Source of the DNA: a virus
Strand: one strand, 5' to 3'
IMG/VR virus record: IMGVR_UViG_3300030116_004053
Span: 724 to 32,893 of that record
Length of the DNA: 32,170 nucleotides
Shown: positions 21,295-27,757 of the stretch, one piece after another
How positions within the stretch are numbered: the stretch's first letter is position 1
Layout of the letters: every line of letters starts with the position of its first letter
Program-made: the position numbers and the translations under genes
The notes under the pieces: model-generated
What the model was told of the DNA's origin: nothing
Databases searched by the model: none
What the model saw: the letters and a program-made list of their open reading frames with translations, nothing else

Positions 21295-22503
21295 ATGGAA
21301 GAAAATGTAAAAAATCAGCTTGACCAATTAGGAAACATCATTGATGAAAAGATTGAGAAAGCTACTGGACAAGCACTAGAAAGTGCTAATGGTAAGGCAG
21401 ATTCAGCTTTAAAAGGTGAAATAGATAACCTTACTAAAAAATTTAACGAAAGATTTGATGCATTCGAAGTTGAAAACAAAAAAATGTTTGAGAAAAAGAA
21501 TGAATCTAAAAATTTCAGAACTAACTTGACAAAAGCAATCAATGAGGGTGCTATTGAAAATTTAGTAAAGGGTAATACAAATGCTGCTGCATTTGAAATC
21601 AATGCATATCTGCAAAAAAATGATATGACCATGAATGCTGATTTCAGTGGGGAAGTCGTACCAGCTGATAGAGTACCAGGATTTAAATTCGACCCTAACA
21701 GACCACAGAACATGAGACAAATCATTCCAAATGGTTCGACTGGTTCTGATGTTGTTAGATTCGTAAAAGAATCAGGATATTCTAATGGTGCTGCTGCTAA
21801 AGCTGAGGGTGCAACTCTTGGACAAACAGATTTCGATATGACTGCAACATCTGTGAATGTTGAGAAAATCGGCACATACCTTAGAATTTCTGAGGAGATG
21901 TTGGCTGATACTGCTCAACTTACAAGCTACATCTCAAACAGAGTACCAGCTAAACTTTTAGAAGTTGAAGATGACCAAATCTTAGGTGGTAATGGTTCTT
22001 CACCAAATCTAAATGGTTTATACAATTCAGGTACAAACTTTGATACATCAGCATCAGGTGCATTTTATCAATCAGTTGATAATGCAAATGAGTTTGATGT
22101 TCTTGTTGCTGCAATCAACCAGTTAGCATTGTCTAACTACAAGCCAAACTATATTCTTTTAAATCCAACTGACTTTCATAAAATCCTATTATTAAAGGAT
22201 AGCCAGTCAAGATATTTGAAAGACCAAGTTTATGCTGGATTACAACCATCATTTATGGGTGTACCTGTAATTATCAATAATGAGGTAAATTCAGGTTCCT
22301 TCTTAGTTGGTGACTTTAATTCTTGTCAATTATGGATTAGAGAAAACTTATCTGTATCATTCCATAGAGAAGATGGAACGAACATCAGAGATGGTTTCGT
22401 AACTGTAAGATGTCAAGAAAGAGTAGCACTTGCTACTTACCTACCATTAGGTATAATTGATGGTACATTTAGCACAGCTAAAACAGCACTAGAAACACCA
22501 TAG
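21295..22503 (+). CDS. HK97-fold major capsid protein with N-terminal delta domain
   Basis: 402 residues. Residues 1-75 are a highly charged coiled coil (LDQLGNIIDEKIEKATGQ, LTKKFNERFDAFEVENKK), the scaffold-like delta domain that the protease removes. The rest fits the HK97 fold: an N-arm around FRTNLTKAI, then VVPADRVPGFKF, VRFVKESGYSNGAA, VEKIGTYLRISEEML, the ILLNPTDFHKILLLKD spine helix region, an MGVPVIINNEV strand and VTVRCQERVALATYLP near the end. It is the main shell subunit. Codons here are slightly richer in C-ending forms (for example TTC, AAC, ATC) than in neighbours, as expected for a highly expressed gene. A strong terminator follows. Confidence 0.94.
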   Translation: MEENVKNQLDQLGNIIDEKIEKATGQALESANGKADSALKGEIDNLTKKFNERFDAFEVENKKMFEKKNESKNFRTNLTKAINEGAIENLVKGNTNAAAFEINAYLQKNDMTMNADFSGEVVPADRVPGFKFDPNRPQNMRQIIPNGSTGSDVVRFVKESGYSNGAAAKAEGATLGQTDFDMTATSVNVEKIGTYLRISEEMLADTAQLTSYISNRVPAKLLEVEDDQILGGNGSSPNLNGLYNSGTNFDTSASGAFYQSVDNANEFDVLVAAINQLALSNYKPNYILLNPTDFHKILLLKDSQSRYLKDQVYAGLQPSFMGVPVIINNEVNSGSFLVGDFNSCQLWIRENLSVSFHREDGTNIRDGFVTVRCQERVALATYLPLGIIDGTFSTAKTALETP

Positions 22504-22533
22504 TATTAGGTTTTTTATTGCTAAATAATATGA

Positions 22534-22560
22534 AAGGGGTATTTATTTACCCCTTTTTTT
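22534..22560 (+). terminator. Rho-independent terminator after capsid gene
   Basis: AAGGGGTA (22534-22541) pairs perfectly with TACCCCTT (22548-22555) around TTTATT, followed by T residues to 22560. Confidence 0.9.
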
Positions 22561-22595
22561 ATGAGGTAATATTAAAAAAATATTAATTATTTTAA

Positions 22596-22633
22596 AAAAT
22601 ATTTTGTTATTTAAAAAATAGTTTATATATTTG
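22596..22633 (+). promoter_or_regulatory. Phage promoter: AAAATATTTT palindrome plus TATATTTG
   Basis: AAAATATTTT at 22596-22605, TTTTG at 22602-22606 as possible -33 box, and TATATTTG at 22626-22633. Palindrome to -7 spacing is 30 bases. It starts the small-gene block inserted in the head region. Confidence 0.7.
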
Positions 22634-22664
22634 GGGTATGTTAATCAAATCAAATAATACACAA

Positions 22665-22934
22665 ATGAAAAAAAATTACAAATTAATCGATGCTATTTAT
22701 TCAGATAATTATGAAGATAACATTGACAAATATGGATATTCAGCTGGACCACAATGTCATTGCTGTGGAATCCCTTTAAAAAATGACAATTATTTATTAC
22801 ACATGACAACTGATGGAAAAATTATTCCTGAGAATGTTAATGAAGAAGATATTGAAGATTCACAAGGTTGGTTTGAAATTGGACCAGAATGTCAAAAGAA
22901 ATACCCATCAGAATATATTTACAAAAGAAAATAG
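22665..22934 (+). CDS. Small Cys-rich, possibly zinc-binding protein
   Basis: 89 residues from ATG 22665; an in-frame ATG at 22638 lies only 5 bases after the -7 box and would be at or next to the transcription start, so the inner start is preferred. A CHCCG cluster near residue 32 and a GPEC segment (WFEIGPECQKKYP) near the C-terminus are spaced as in small treble-clef or zinc-ribbon proteins, with an intervening beta hairpin around LLHMTTDGK. Similar Cys-x-x-Cys...GxxC small proteins occur in other phages without assigned function. First gene after a strong early-type promoter. Confidence 0.62.
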   Translation: MKKNYKLIDAIYSDNYEDNIDKYGYSAGPQCHCCGIPLKNDNYLLHMTTDGKIIPENVNEEDIEDSQGWFEIGPECQKKYPSEYIYKRK

Positions 22935-22936
22935 TT

Positions 22937-23041
22937 ATGAAAAAACTACTAGAAAAAATTATTTTGAGTGATGCATTTGTAAGGCTATTTGTCTATGCAT
23001 GTGCATTGCTCTTTACTTTAATATTAAGTATTGAGTTATGA
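22937..23041 (+). CDS. 34-residue membrane peptide
   Basis: ATG at 22937, two bases after the previous stop; TGA at 23039-23041 overlaps the next ATG (23038). A short amphipathic start (MKKLLEKIILSDAF) is followed by one hydrophobic helix (LFVYACALLFTLILSIEL). Too short to classify. The tight coupling on both sides supports translation. Confidence 0.5.
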   Translation: MKKLLEKIILSDAFVRLFVYACALLFTLILSIEL

Positions 23042-23265
23042 CCACTACTATACACATACAGGATTTACAATTTCAAGACACAGATATTGTGATTGAATAT
23101 AGATTCATAGAATCAGAACTAGATTATTTTTCTGGTACTGGTCAAACTAATGATGTTGAAATTTATGCAGTATATGTTGACAATGTTGACATCACTAGAT
23201 TAATGGAAGTTCATTTTGATGAACTTGAAAGCATTGTATTAGATAATCATTTAGGTAATTTATAA
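23038..23265 (+). CDS. Small acidic protein of unknown function
   Basis: 75 residues, acidic, beta-rich at the N-terminus (TIHIQDLQFQDTDIVIEYRF) with an EIYAVYVDNVDITRLM strand pair and a closing helix. Such sequences resemble small phage proteins with one antiparallel sheet, but I recognise no family. It starts on the ATGA overlap with the membrane peptide gene. Confidence 0.58.
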   Translation: MTTTIHIQDLQFQDTDIVIEYRFIESELDYFSGTGQTNDVEIYAVYVDNVDITRLMEVHFDELESIVLDNHLGNL

Positions 23266-23269
23266 TATT

Positions 23270-23473
23270 ATGAGTAGTCACGATAGAGCAAATTACGAAA
23301 TTATTAAGTTGACAAGTAAACTTAGAGAACAAGGTTGGACAAATCAAGAATTAGAAGATTTTATGGATTTACCTAAAGATGCTATGGAAATAGAAATCAG
23401 ACAATATAGAAAAGCAATAAATATTTTAAAAACAATTTATCTACTAGGGTTTAATCAATTAAATAAATTATGA
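23270..23473 (+). CDS. Small helical protein of unknown function
   Basis: 67 residues, charged and helical throughout (YEIIKLTSKLREQGWTNQEL, MEIEIRQYRKAINILKT). The WTNQELEDFMDLPKDAM portion is reminiscent of an HTH or a short helical hairpin, but there is no clear second recognition helix. Overlaps the next gene by 4 bases (ATGA). Confidence 0.55.
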   Translation: MSSHDRANYEIIKLTSKLREQGWTNQELEDFMDLPKDAMEIEIRQYRKAINILKTIYLLGFNQLNKL

Positions 23474-23718
23474 GTACAACAGATTTAGAAACAAGAAAAT
23501 ATTTTGAAATTGAAGTTACTACAACAGTTACTTTGTGGGCAGATTCAAAAGAAGAAGCCATTGAAAAATTTAATGATAAATATGTAAATGTTGACTGGCA
23601 AGAGGACCCTTATGCACCTGATTATGAATTTACAATGACTGGCAAAATTTGGCAAGTGCCATTTGTTGATGAGGGTAATTGGGTTAAATTATTAGTAAAC
23701 GAAAAAAAGGAAGTTTAA
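23470..23718 (+). CDS. Small protein with DpnD-like alpha/beta unit
   Basis: 82 residues. The segment YFEIEVTTTVTLWADSKEEA followed by an IEKFNDKY helix is a beta-strand then helix unit seen in small DpnD/PcfM-like and phage accessory proteins, where a strand ends in A-x-S/N-x-E-E-A and continues as a helix. It finishes with WVKLLVNEKKEV. Function unknown. Confidence 0.55.
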   Translation: MSTTDLETRKYFEIEVTTTVTLWADSKEEAIEKFNDKYVNVDWQEDPYAPDYEFTMTGKIWQVPFVDEGNWVKLLVNEKKEV

Positions 23719-23720
23719 TT

Positions 23721-23834
23721 ATGGCAGCTAAACAAACATTACTGCATACAATTAAAGTCAATAGGATGCTTAGAAAACTAAATCAAAGTAAACCTAAGAA
23801 TAAAGAACATAAACCAGTAGCAAATGGAAAATAA
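23721..23834 (+). CDS. 37-residue basic peptide
   Basis: ATG GCA start two bases after the previous stop, in the ATGGC context common in this genome. The product is strongly basic (TIKVNRMLRKLNQSKPKNK) and probably one helix followed by a disordered tail. The end overlaps the next gene's ATG (23824) by 11 bases. Possible nucleic-acid-binding or host-directed peptide; no family known. Confidence 0.4.
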   Translation: MAAKQTLLHTIKVNRMLRKLNQSKPKNKEHKPVANGK

Positions 23835-23970
23835 AAAACTGCCTTATTATTTAGGTGCAACACTATTGTTATTGTGTGTTAGGTCAACAGTAATTATAAA
23901 TGATTTATTAACAGCACTAGTGTTTCTTCTACTAGGCACATCAGTATTATATTATGGCACAAAATCATAA
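23824..23970 (+). CDS. 48-residue protein with two membrane segments
   Basis: ATG at 23824, stop TAA ending at 23970. Two hydrophobic stretches (YYLGATLLLLCVRSTVII and LLTALVFLLLGTSVLYYG) are separated by a short polar turn (ND), giving a hairpin with both ends on the same side. A small holin or immunity-type membrane protein is possible, but it lies far from the lysis genes. Its end overlaps the next gene by 17 bases. Confidence 0.48.
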   Translation: MENKKLPYYLGATLLLLCVRSTVIINDLLTALVFLLLGTSVLYYGTKS

Positions 23971-24112
23971 TGACATGGTTGATGATTGTGAACTATTTGT
24001 TAATAGTATTATAGGAGAGGATTGGCAAAAATTATCAGCTGTAAAAAAAATGATTATATTAAAGAAATTTAACGAAATACAAGAGATTGTAAAAAAGAAC
24101 TATTTTCAATAA
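23954..24112 (+). CDS. 52-residue acidic/helical protein
   Basis: ATG GCA at 23954 inside the end of the previous gene. The sequence is helical, with an acidic first half (MVDDCELFVNSIIGEDW) and a basic second half (VKKMIILKKFNEIQEIVKKN). Not recognised. Last member of the small-gene block; a terminator begins 29 bases downstream. Confidence 0.5.
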   Translation: MAQNHNDMVDDCELFVNSIIGEDWQKLSAVKKMIILKKFNEIQEIVKKNYFQ

Positions 24113-24140
24113 TAGTGTTATTTGGTTAATTAGTTGTTCT

Positions 24141-24172
24141 AAAAGGGATTGTTTCTTCAGTCCCTTTTTTTT
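24141..24172 (+). terminator. Rho-independent terminator
   Basis: AAAAGGGATTG (24141-24151) pairs with CAGTCCCTTTT (24158-24168, one G-U) around TTTCTT, followed by T residues. The next candidate -7 box overlaps its T run. Confidence 0.88.
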
Positions 24173-24179
24173 ATTTTTA
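24172..24179 (+). promoter_or_regulatory. Candidate -7 element (TATTTTTA)
   Basis: TATTTTTATACAGC lies directly between the terminator and the ATG at 24186, a spacing similar to that before TerS, so any transcript would have little or no leader. Confidence 0.35.
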
Positions 24180-24185
24180 TACAGC

Positions 24186-24560
24186 ATGAATGGTAATCAG
24201 AAAGGATGCTTTGCTGAATATCATTTCGCAACAACAGCTATCAAACAGGGATTTAATGTGTCTATGCCATTATTAGATTCAAGTATGTATGATTGTATTT
24301 TAGAAAAGAATGGCAAACTATTTAAATTCCAAGTTAAGTATCTAGGTGCGAATAGATATAAACATGGAAGGTCCATCCAAATAGTTTTAAAAAGAACAGG
24401 TACACCCAGCTATGATTCTAACTATGTTGATTACTTTGCTTTGTGGAGTGAAGAATTTAATGGTTTTTTTATTGTAAAAAATGAAGGTCAAAAATCCTTA
24501 CGATTATCTTTACATAATCAATATAAAGAAAATTTTAATAACTTTGCATGTATTTCATAA
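24186..24560 (+). CDS. PD-(D/E)XK nuclease, possible homing-type endonuclease
   Basis: 124 residues. Motifs follow the PDDEXK_5 group, related to archaeal Holliday junction resolvases and intron-type endonucleases: GCFAEYHFATTAIKQGF with Glu11 in the first helix, VSMPLLDSSMYDCIL with Asp31 and Asp36, and KFQVKYL with Gln49 and Lys51. The rest is beta-rich (SIQIVLKRTG, VDYFALWSEEF). It is bounded by terminators on both sides and lies among head genes, so it behaves like an independent insertion. Either a free-standing homing endonuclease or a resolvase would fit. Confidence 0.7.
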   Translation: MNGNQKGCFAEYHFATTAIKQGFNVSMPLLDSSMYDCILEKNGKLFKFQVKYLGANRYKHGRSIQIVLKRTGTPSYDSNYVDYFALWSEEFNGFFIVKNEGQKSLRLSLHNQYKENFNNFACIS

Positions 24561-24568
24561 ATGTTGTT

Positions 24569-24607
24569 AAGTGTCACTATCTTAAAATGTAGTGGCACTT
24601 TTTTTTT
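24569..24607 (+). terminator. Rho-independent terminator
   Basis: AAGTGTCACTA (24569-24579) pairs with TAGTGGCACTT (24590-24600, one G-U) around a 10-base loop, followed by T residues to 24607. Confidence 0.88.
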
Positions 24608-24614
24608 ATCTTTA
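24607..24614 (+). promoter_or_regulatory. Candidate -7 element (TATCTTTA)
   Basis: TATCTTTAC begins at the end of the terminator T run and lies 16 bases before the ATG at 24631. It would start the connector and tail-completion operon. Confidence 0.5.
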
Positions 24615-24630
24615 CACTAAATTTAAAATT

Positions 24631-24870
24631 ATGGGAGTAGTAAAAATTAAACTAAAAAAAGATTTAGACAACAATGGTCAGATTATTAAAGCTGGTGAAG
24701 TTGTTGAAATTTTATCAATGCACCTAGATAAATATGTTGATGGTGGATTAGGTGAGCCAGTTTCAAAAGAATCTAAACCAAAAGTAAAAAAAGAAGCAAA
24801 AGTTGAAAAAGAAACTAAAGAACTTAAAATAGATTCTAAAGAAACTAAAGATGAGGCAAATAAAAATTAA
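24631..24870 (+). CDS. Small protein with Lys/Glu-rich tail at start of connector operon
   Basis: 79 residues from ATG 24631; longer in-frame starts would fall in the terminator and promoter. Residues 1-45 look like a small beta unit (VKIKLKKDLDNNGQIIKAGE, then VEILSMHLDKYV), a pattern seen in small head-associated phage proteins encoded before the connectors. Residues 47-79 are almost only Lys, Glu, Ser and Thr, with repeated KxEKE-like units, and are probably disordered. Its end overlaps the head-tail connector gene by 20 bases. Confidence 0.6.
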   Translation: MGVVKIKLKKDLDNNGQIIKAGEVVEILSMHLDKYVDGGLGEPVSKESKPKVKKEAKVEKETKELKIDSKETKDEANKN

Positions 24871-25360
24871 TTCAACAACTGGGTCTGAAATTGTAACAGC
24901 ATCAGAGTTTAAAAGCTATGCTAGAATAAATTATTCTGATGATGATTCTATGATTGATAAGATGTTAGTACAAGCACGAATATGGTGTGAGAACTATATA
25001 TCAAGGGACATTGTAGCAAAAAACAGGACTTACTATCTAGATGAAACTCAAGGTGTTTTTGATTTACCATTTGGACCTGTTGCTAGTATTTCATCAGTTA
25101 CAATTGATGGGGTTGCTAATACAGATTTTACAACACCAGGCTTAGATAATGAAACTGTTGACATTGATGGTGCTGGTGACAAAGTTAAAGTCACTTATAT
25201 TACAGCTGGATTAGATGATAATTTATTACAACAGGCAGTTTTACAATTGGCAGCAACTTATTATGATAATAGACATGATTATGTAGTTGGTAAGGCAGTT
25301 AATGAAGTGCCATCATCTGTTAAAGATATTTTAAATTCTTATAAAAATATGTTTATATGA
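24851..25360 (+). CDS. Head-tail connector protein (HK97 gp6-like)
   Basis: 169 residues. N-terminal helices (ASEFKSYARINYSDDDSMID, LVQARIWCENYI) followed by a beta insertion (GVFDLPFGPVASISSVTIDG) and a C-terminal helix set with LLQQAVLQLAATYYDNRHDY are characteristic of the phage gp6/gp15 connector family, which forms a ring below the portal. The gene overlaps the next by 4 bases. First of four connector and tail-completion genes in canonical order. Confidence 0.85.
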   Translation: MRQIKINSTTGSEIVTASEFKSYARINYSDDDSMIDKMLVQARIWCENYISRDIVAKNRTYYLDETQGVFDLPFGPVASISSVTIDGVANTDFTTPGLDNETVDIDGAGDKVKVTYITAGLDDNLLQQAVLQLAATYYDNRHDYVVGKAVNEVPSSVKDILNSYKNMFI

Positions 25361-25689
25361 ATCCAGGCAAAATGAGAAATAAAGTTATTTTTTATACACC
25401 TTCTAAATCAGCTGATGGTTATGGTGGTTTTACTAGTAGCAGTAATTCAACATCTGCAACATTCTTTGCACATGCAGTTGAAAAGAGTGGTAAGATTGAA
25501 ACTAAGGATGGTAAGCAAAACTATTATAGAGAAATTGAAATAACTTTTCGCAGAGATGCATTTGGTACTGGTAGTGCTATTGGCAAAAAATTTACTGTTG
25601 ATGGTGCTGGATTTTATAAAGTAAATAATTATTATAACATTTTAAATAATGATGAGTACACTACTATTGTAGGTACATTAGAACCTTAA
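25357..25689 (+). CDS. Head closure/head-tail joining protein
   Basis: 110 residues with the Phage_H_T_join pattern: PGKMRNKVIFYTPSKSADGY at the start, GGFTSSSNSTSATFFAHAVE, a Y-Y-R-E-I-E-I-T-F-R strand and a final IVGTLEP. Members (such as SPP1 gp16) close the connector after packaging. Overlap with the next gene is TAATG. Confidence 0.82.
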   Translation: MNPGKMRNKVIFYTPSKSADGYGGFTSSSNSTSATFFAHAVEKSGKIETKDGKQNYYREIEITFRRDAFGTGSAIGKKFTVDGAGFYKVNNYYNILNNDEYTTIVGTLEP

Positions 25690-26048
25690 TGGCACAATTT
25701 TCAGCACATATTAGGAATGCAGATGTAAAAAACTTTAATCGTATTACATCTAATCTTAAAAAATATAGCAATGATGGTTTTTATAATGTATTACAAGATG
25801 GTGCATCTAAAATAGTTTTAAAAGCAAAAACTAGAGTGCCTGTTAAAACTGGTGACCTTAGAAGGTCAATTGGTGTTGATGGTGATAAAAGAAATATTAT
25901 TATAAAAGCTGACATGCAATATGCTGGTTATGTTGAATTTGGCACACAAAGACAAAAAGCAAAACCATATTTTTTTAATTCAATCAGACAAGGAATAAGA
26001 TTAATAAAAAGACAAGCATCAGAAAAACTTAGAAAAATATTGAGATGA
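25689..26048 (+). CDS. HK97 gp10-like tail/neck component
   Basis: 119 residues. Family motifs are clear: ASKIVLKAKTRVPVKTGDLRR, then MQYAGYVEFGTQRQKAKPYF, followed by an amphipathic C-terminal helix (LIKRQASEKLRKILR). HK97 gp10-like proteins act at the neck in tail attachment. It is basic and overlaps the next gene by 4 bases. Confidence 0.87.
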   Translation: MAQFSAHIRNADVKNFNRITSNLKKYSNDGFYNVLQDGASKIVLKAKTRVPVKTGDLRRSIGVDGDKRNIIIKADMQYAGYVEFGTQRQKAKPYFFNSIRQGIRLIKRQASEKLRKILR

Positions 26049-26485
26049 GGGAAGCAATGCATCACATACGAGCAAAAATTTATACAGCACTTAATGGCAA
26101 TGTAACATTAAATAGTGCTAGTGTCCCAATATTTAATAGAGTGCCAATGGATGCATCATATCCATATATTTGGATATATTCATTAAGCACAGATGAAGTT
26201 GACCAAAATGCTGAAAAATTTAATATGGAATGTGTTACAAGAATCGAATGTGTGACTAGATTTGATTCAGATGTAGGTGGTGATTTGGATGCCAACCTAT
26301 TAGTAAATTCTGTTGTATCTTTGCTTAGAACAAGAAGTGCTGGTTACTTTGATTTGAGTGCTAATAATTTTTCTGTTTATACATCAACAATAGAAAGTAT
26401 TAATTATGTGCAAGAAGATGAGGATGACCACACTTATTTTAGGGGTATTATAGAATTATCAAATAGAGTTGAACAAACAAGTTAA
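26045..26485 (+). CDS. Tail terminator/tail completion protein (DUF3168-like)
   Basis: 146 residues. The alpha/beta layout (a helix MHHIRAKIYTALNGN, a short VPIFNRVPMDASYPYIWIYS strand with the buried PYI, then VTRIECVTRFDSDVG, a VVSLLRTRSA helix and EDDHTYFRGIIELS) matches the DUF3168 family of tail completion proteins, which cap the tail tube at the head-proximal end. The TAA overlaps the ATG of the next, membrane-protein gene. Confidence 0.82.
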   Translation: MREAMHHIRAKIYTALNGNVTLNSASVPIFNRVPMDASYPYIWIYSLSTDEVDQNAEKFNMECVTRIECVTRFDSDVGGDLDANLLVNSVVSLLRTRSAGYFDLSANNFSVYTSTIESINYVQEDEDDHTYFRGIIELSNRVEQTS

Positions 26486-26643
26486 TGGCACAAATGAATG
26501 ACATAAAATTATATTTAATGAACTCAGCAGCATTTGCTATTTCAATGGCTGACTGGATTGTGGATTTATTAAGAATAACACTACTGGTTGTAACAATAGT
26601 ATATACAATTTTAAAAATTAAAAATCAATGGCAAAAAAAATAA
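26485..26643 (+). CDS. 52-residue membrane protein, possible holin component
   Basis: ATG at 26485 on a TAATG overlap; TAA at 26641-26643, overlapping the next gene (26628) by 16 bases. A polar N-terminus (MAQMNDIKLYLMNSAAFAIS) leads to a hydrophobic helix (LLRITLLVVTIVYTILKI) and a basic end (KNQWQKK). Similar small membrane proteins precede lysis genes in Bacteroidota phages, as I recall. The position at the start of the lysis region supports a holin or antiholin role, but this is inference. Confidence 0.58.
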   Translation: MAQMNDIKLYLMNSAAFAISMADWIVDLLRITLLVVTIVYTILKIKNQWQKK

Positions 26644-26936
26644 GTGAAGATACAGAGGTAAAACTTGACCTTAAAACAATAGCTATGATTGTTGGTGGTG
26701 CAATATCTTTAGCTAGTATGTGGTTTACATTACAAGGTGATATACAAGATTTAAGAAATCAGATTGATGATTTTAGTGGTGATGAGTTTGTTCAAAAGAT
26801 GGAATTTAAATTAAAAGATGAATTAATTAGGTCAAATGTTATTCAAATAGAAAAATCAACTGAGGTTTTGAAAGAAGATATTTTAGACAACAAACAATCA
26901 ATAAAAGAATTAGAAGATAAAGTTTATAAAAGATGA
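26628..26936 (+). CDS. Membrane-anchored coiled-coil protein in lysis region
   Basis: 102 residues: a short cytoplasmic-like N-terminus, one membrane helix (TIAMIVGGAISLASMWFTL, about residues 17-35), then a long charged coiled coil (DIQDLRNQIDDF; IQIEKSTEVLKEDILDNKQS). The shape resembles inner-membrane spanin subunits or the small membrane coiled-coil proteins beside phage holins. No lipobox partner is visible, so a spanin role is not established. Overlaps both neighbours. Confidence 0.62.
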   Translation: MAKKISEDTEVKLDLKTIAMIVGGAISLASMWFTLQGDIQDLRNQIDDFSGDEFVQKMEFKLKDELIRSNVIQIEKSTEVLKEDILDNKQSIKELEDKVYKR

Positions 26937-27286
26937 AACATTTAATTTTTGTAATATTTGTGTTATTCGTTTCAGCAATTACAAATGCTCAAGACATGAC
27001 CTTATTACATATTAATTCAAAATGGAACTCTGAGAATGATTATAAATATTTAAGACAATTAAAGGGTGTTGAAATATTAAAAGTAAAATTAGAGGACCAG
27101 CCACCAGCTATTAAAAATCAAATCAAATCTGTACCAACAATTATTTTATATGATACAAAAACTCAAAGACCTAAAGGTCAATGGGCAGCTGATTTATCAT
27201 TTACACTTAATATTGACCCAGAAGAGATACAAGAGTATATCAATAGATATAAAATGCAAGTGTCAAGAAGGGCAACATCAAATTAA
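26933..27286 (+). CDS. Exported thioredoxin-fold-like protein lacking catalytic cysteines
   Basis: 117 residues. Residues 1-19 are a typical signal peptide (MKHLIFVIFVLFVSAITNA, likely cut before Gln20). The mature part reads LLHINSKWNSENDYKYL, then a VEILKVKLED strand, IKSVPTIILYD with a probable cis-Pro at 68, and a C-terminal helix. This is the order of a thioredoxin fold (strand, active-site turn after Trp, helix, strand, cis-Pro turn), but the WCxxC site is WNSEN, with Asn in both Cys positions. It would act in the periplasm, probably by binding and not by redox chemistry. It lies directly before the endolysin. Confidence 0.6.
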   Translation: MKHLIFVIFVLFVSAITNAQDMTLLHINSKWNSENDYKYLRQLKGVEILKVKLEDQPPAIKNQIKSVPTIILYDTKTQRPKGQWAADLSFTLNIDPEEIQEYINRYKMQVSRRATSN

Positions 27287-27292
27287 TAGATT

Positions 27293-27757
27293 ATGATTAG
27301 TAAACACATTTCTGAAAAAGAAGCAACCAAATCGGTTACTGCTTTAAGATTAGGCATTGACAATACACCTGATGGTGATACACTTAATAACATGAGAGTT
27401 TTGGCTGAAAAAGTATTTGAACCTTTAAGAGAATGGGTTAGTGGTCCAATAAAAATAAATTCTTTTTATAGGTCATCAGCTTTAAATGAAGCTATTGGTG
27501 GTTCAACTAGGTCACAACATTGTAAAGGTCAAGCAATGGATATTGATGACATTTATGGTCATAAAACTAATAAAGAGATGTTTGAATGGATTAAAGAAAA
27601 TTTAGATTTTGACCAGATGATTTATGAATTTGGTTCCGAATCCAACCCAGATTGGGTTCATGTCAGTTATGTAAGTGAAGAAAAAAATCGTAATAAAATA
27701 TTAAAAGCTGTTAGAGATGATGGTAAAACAAAGTATATTGATATAACTAATGCCTAA
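27293..27757 (+). CDS. Endolysin: M15-family zinc peptidase
   Basis: 154 residues. The peptidase M15_3 motif is complete: SFYRSSALNEAIGG, SQHCKGQAMDID with His76 and Asp83 as zinc ligands, and DWVHVSY with His123 as third ligand. Such enzymes cut peptidoglycan stem peptides (D-Ala or L-Ala-D-Glu links). No signal peptide, so release depends on a holin. It is preceded by membrane-protein genes and followed by a holin gene. Confidence 0.9.
   Translation: MISKHISEKEATKSVTALRLGIDNTPDGDTLNNMRVLAEKVFEPLREWVSGPIKINSFYRSSALNEAIGGSTRSQHCKGQAMDIDDIYGHKTNKEMFEWIKENLDFDQMIYEFGSESNPDWVHVSYVSEEKNRNKILKAVRDDGKTKYIDITNA

Noticed and set aside
23824-23970. Main holin of the phage
   Set aside because: The two-helix peptide is far from the endolysin, and a well-matched 3TM holin exists at 27891.
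24592-24630. Upstream extension of the gene at 24631
   Set aside because: It would start inside the terminator stem and cross the promoter box.
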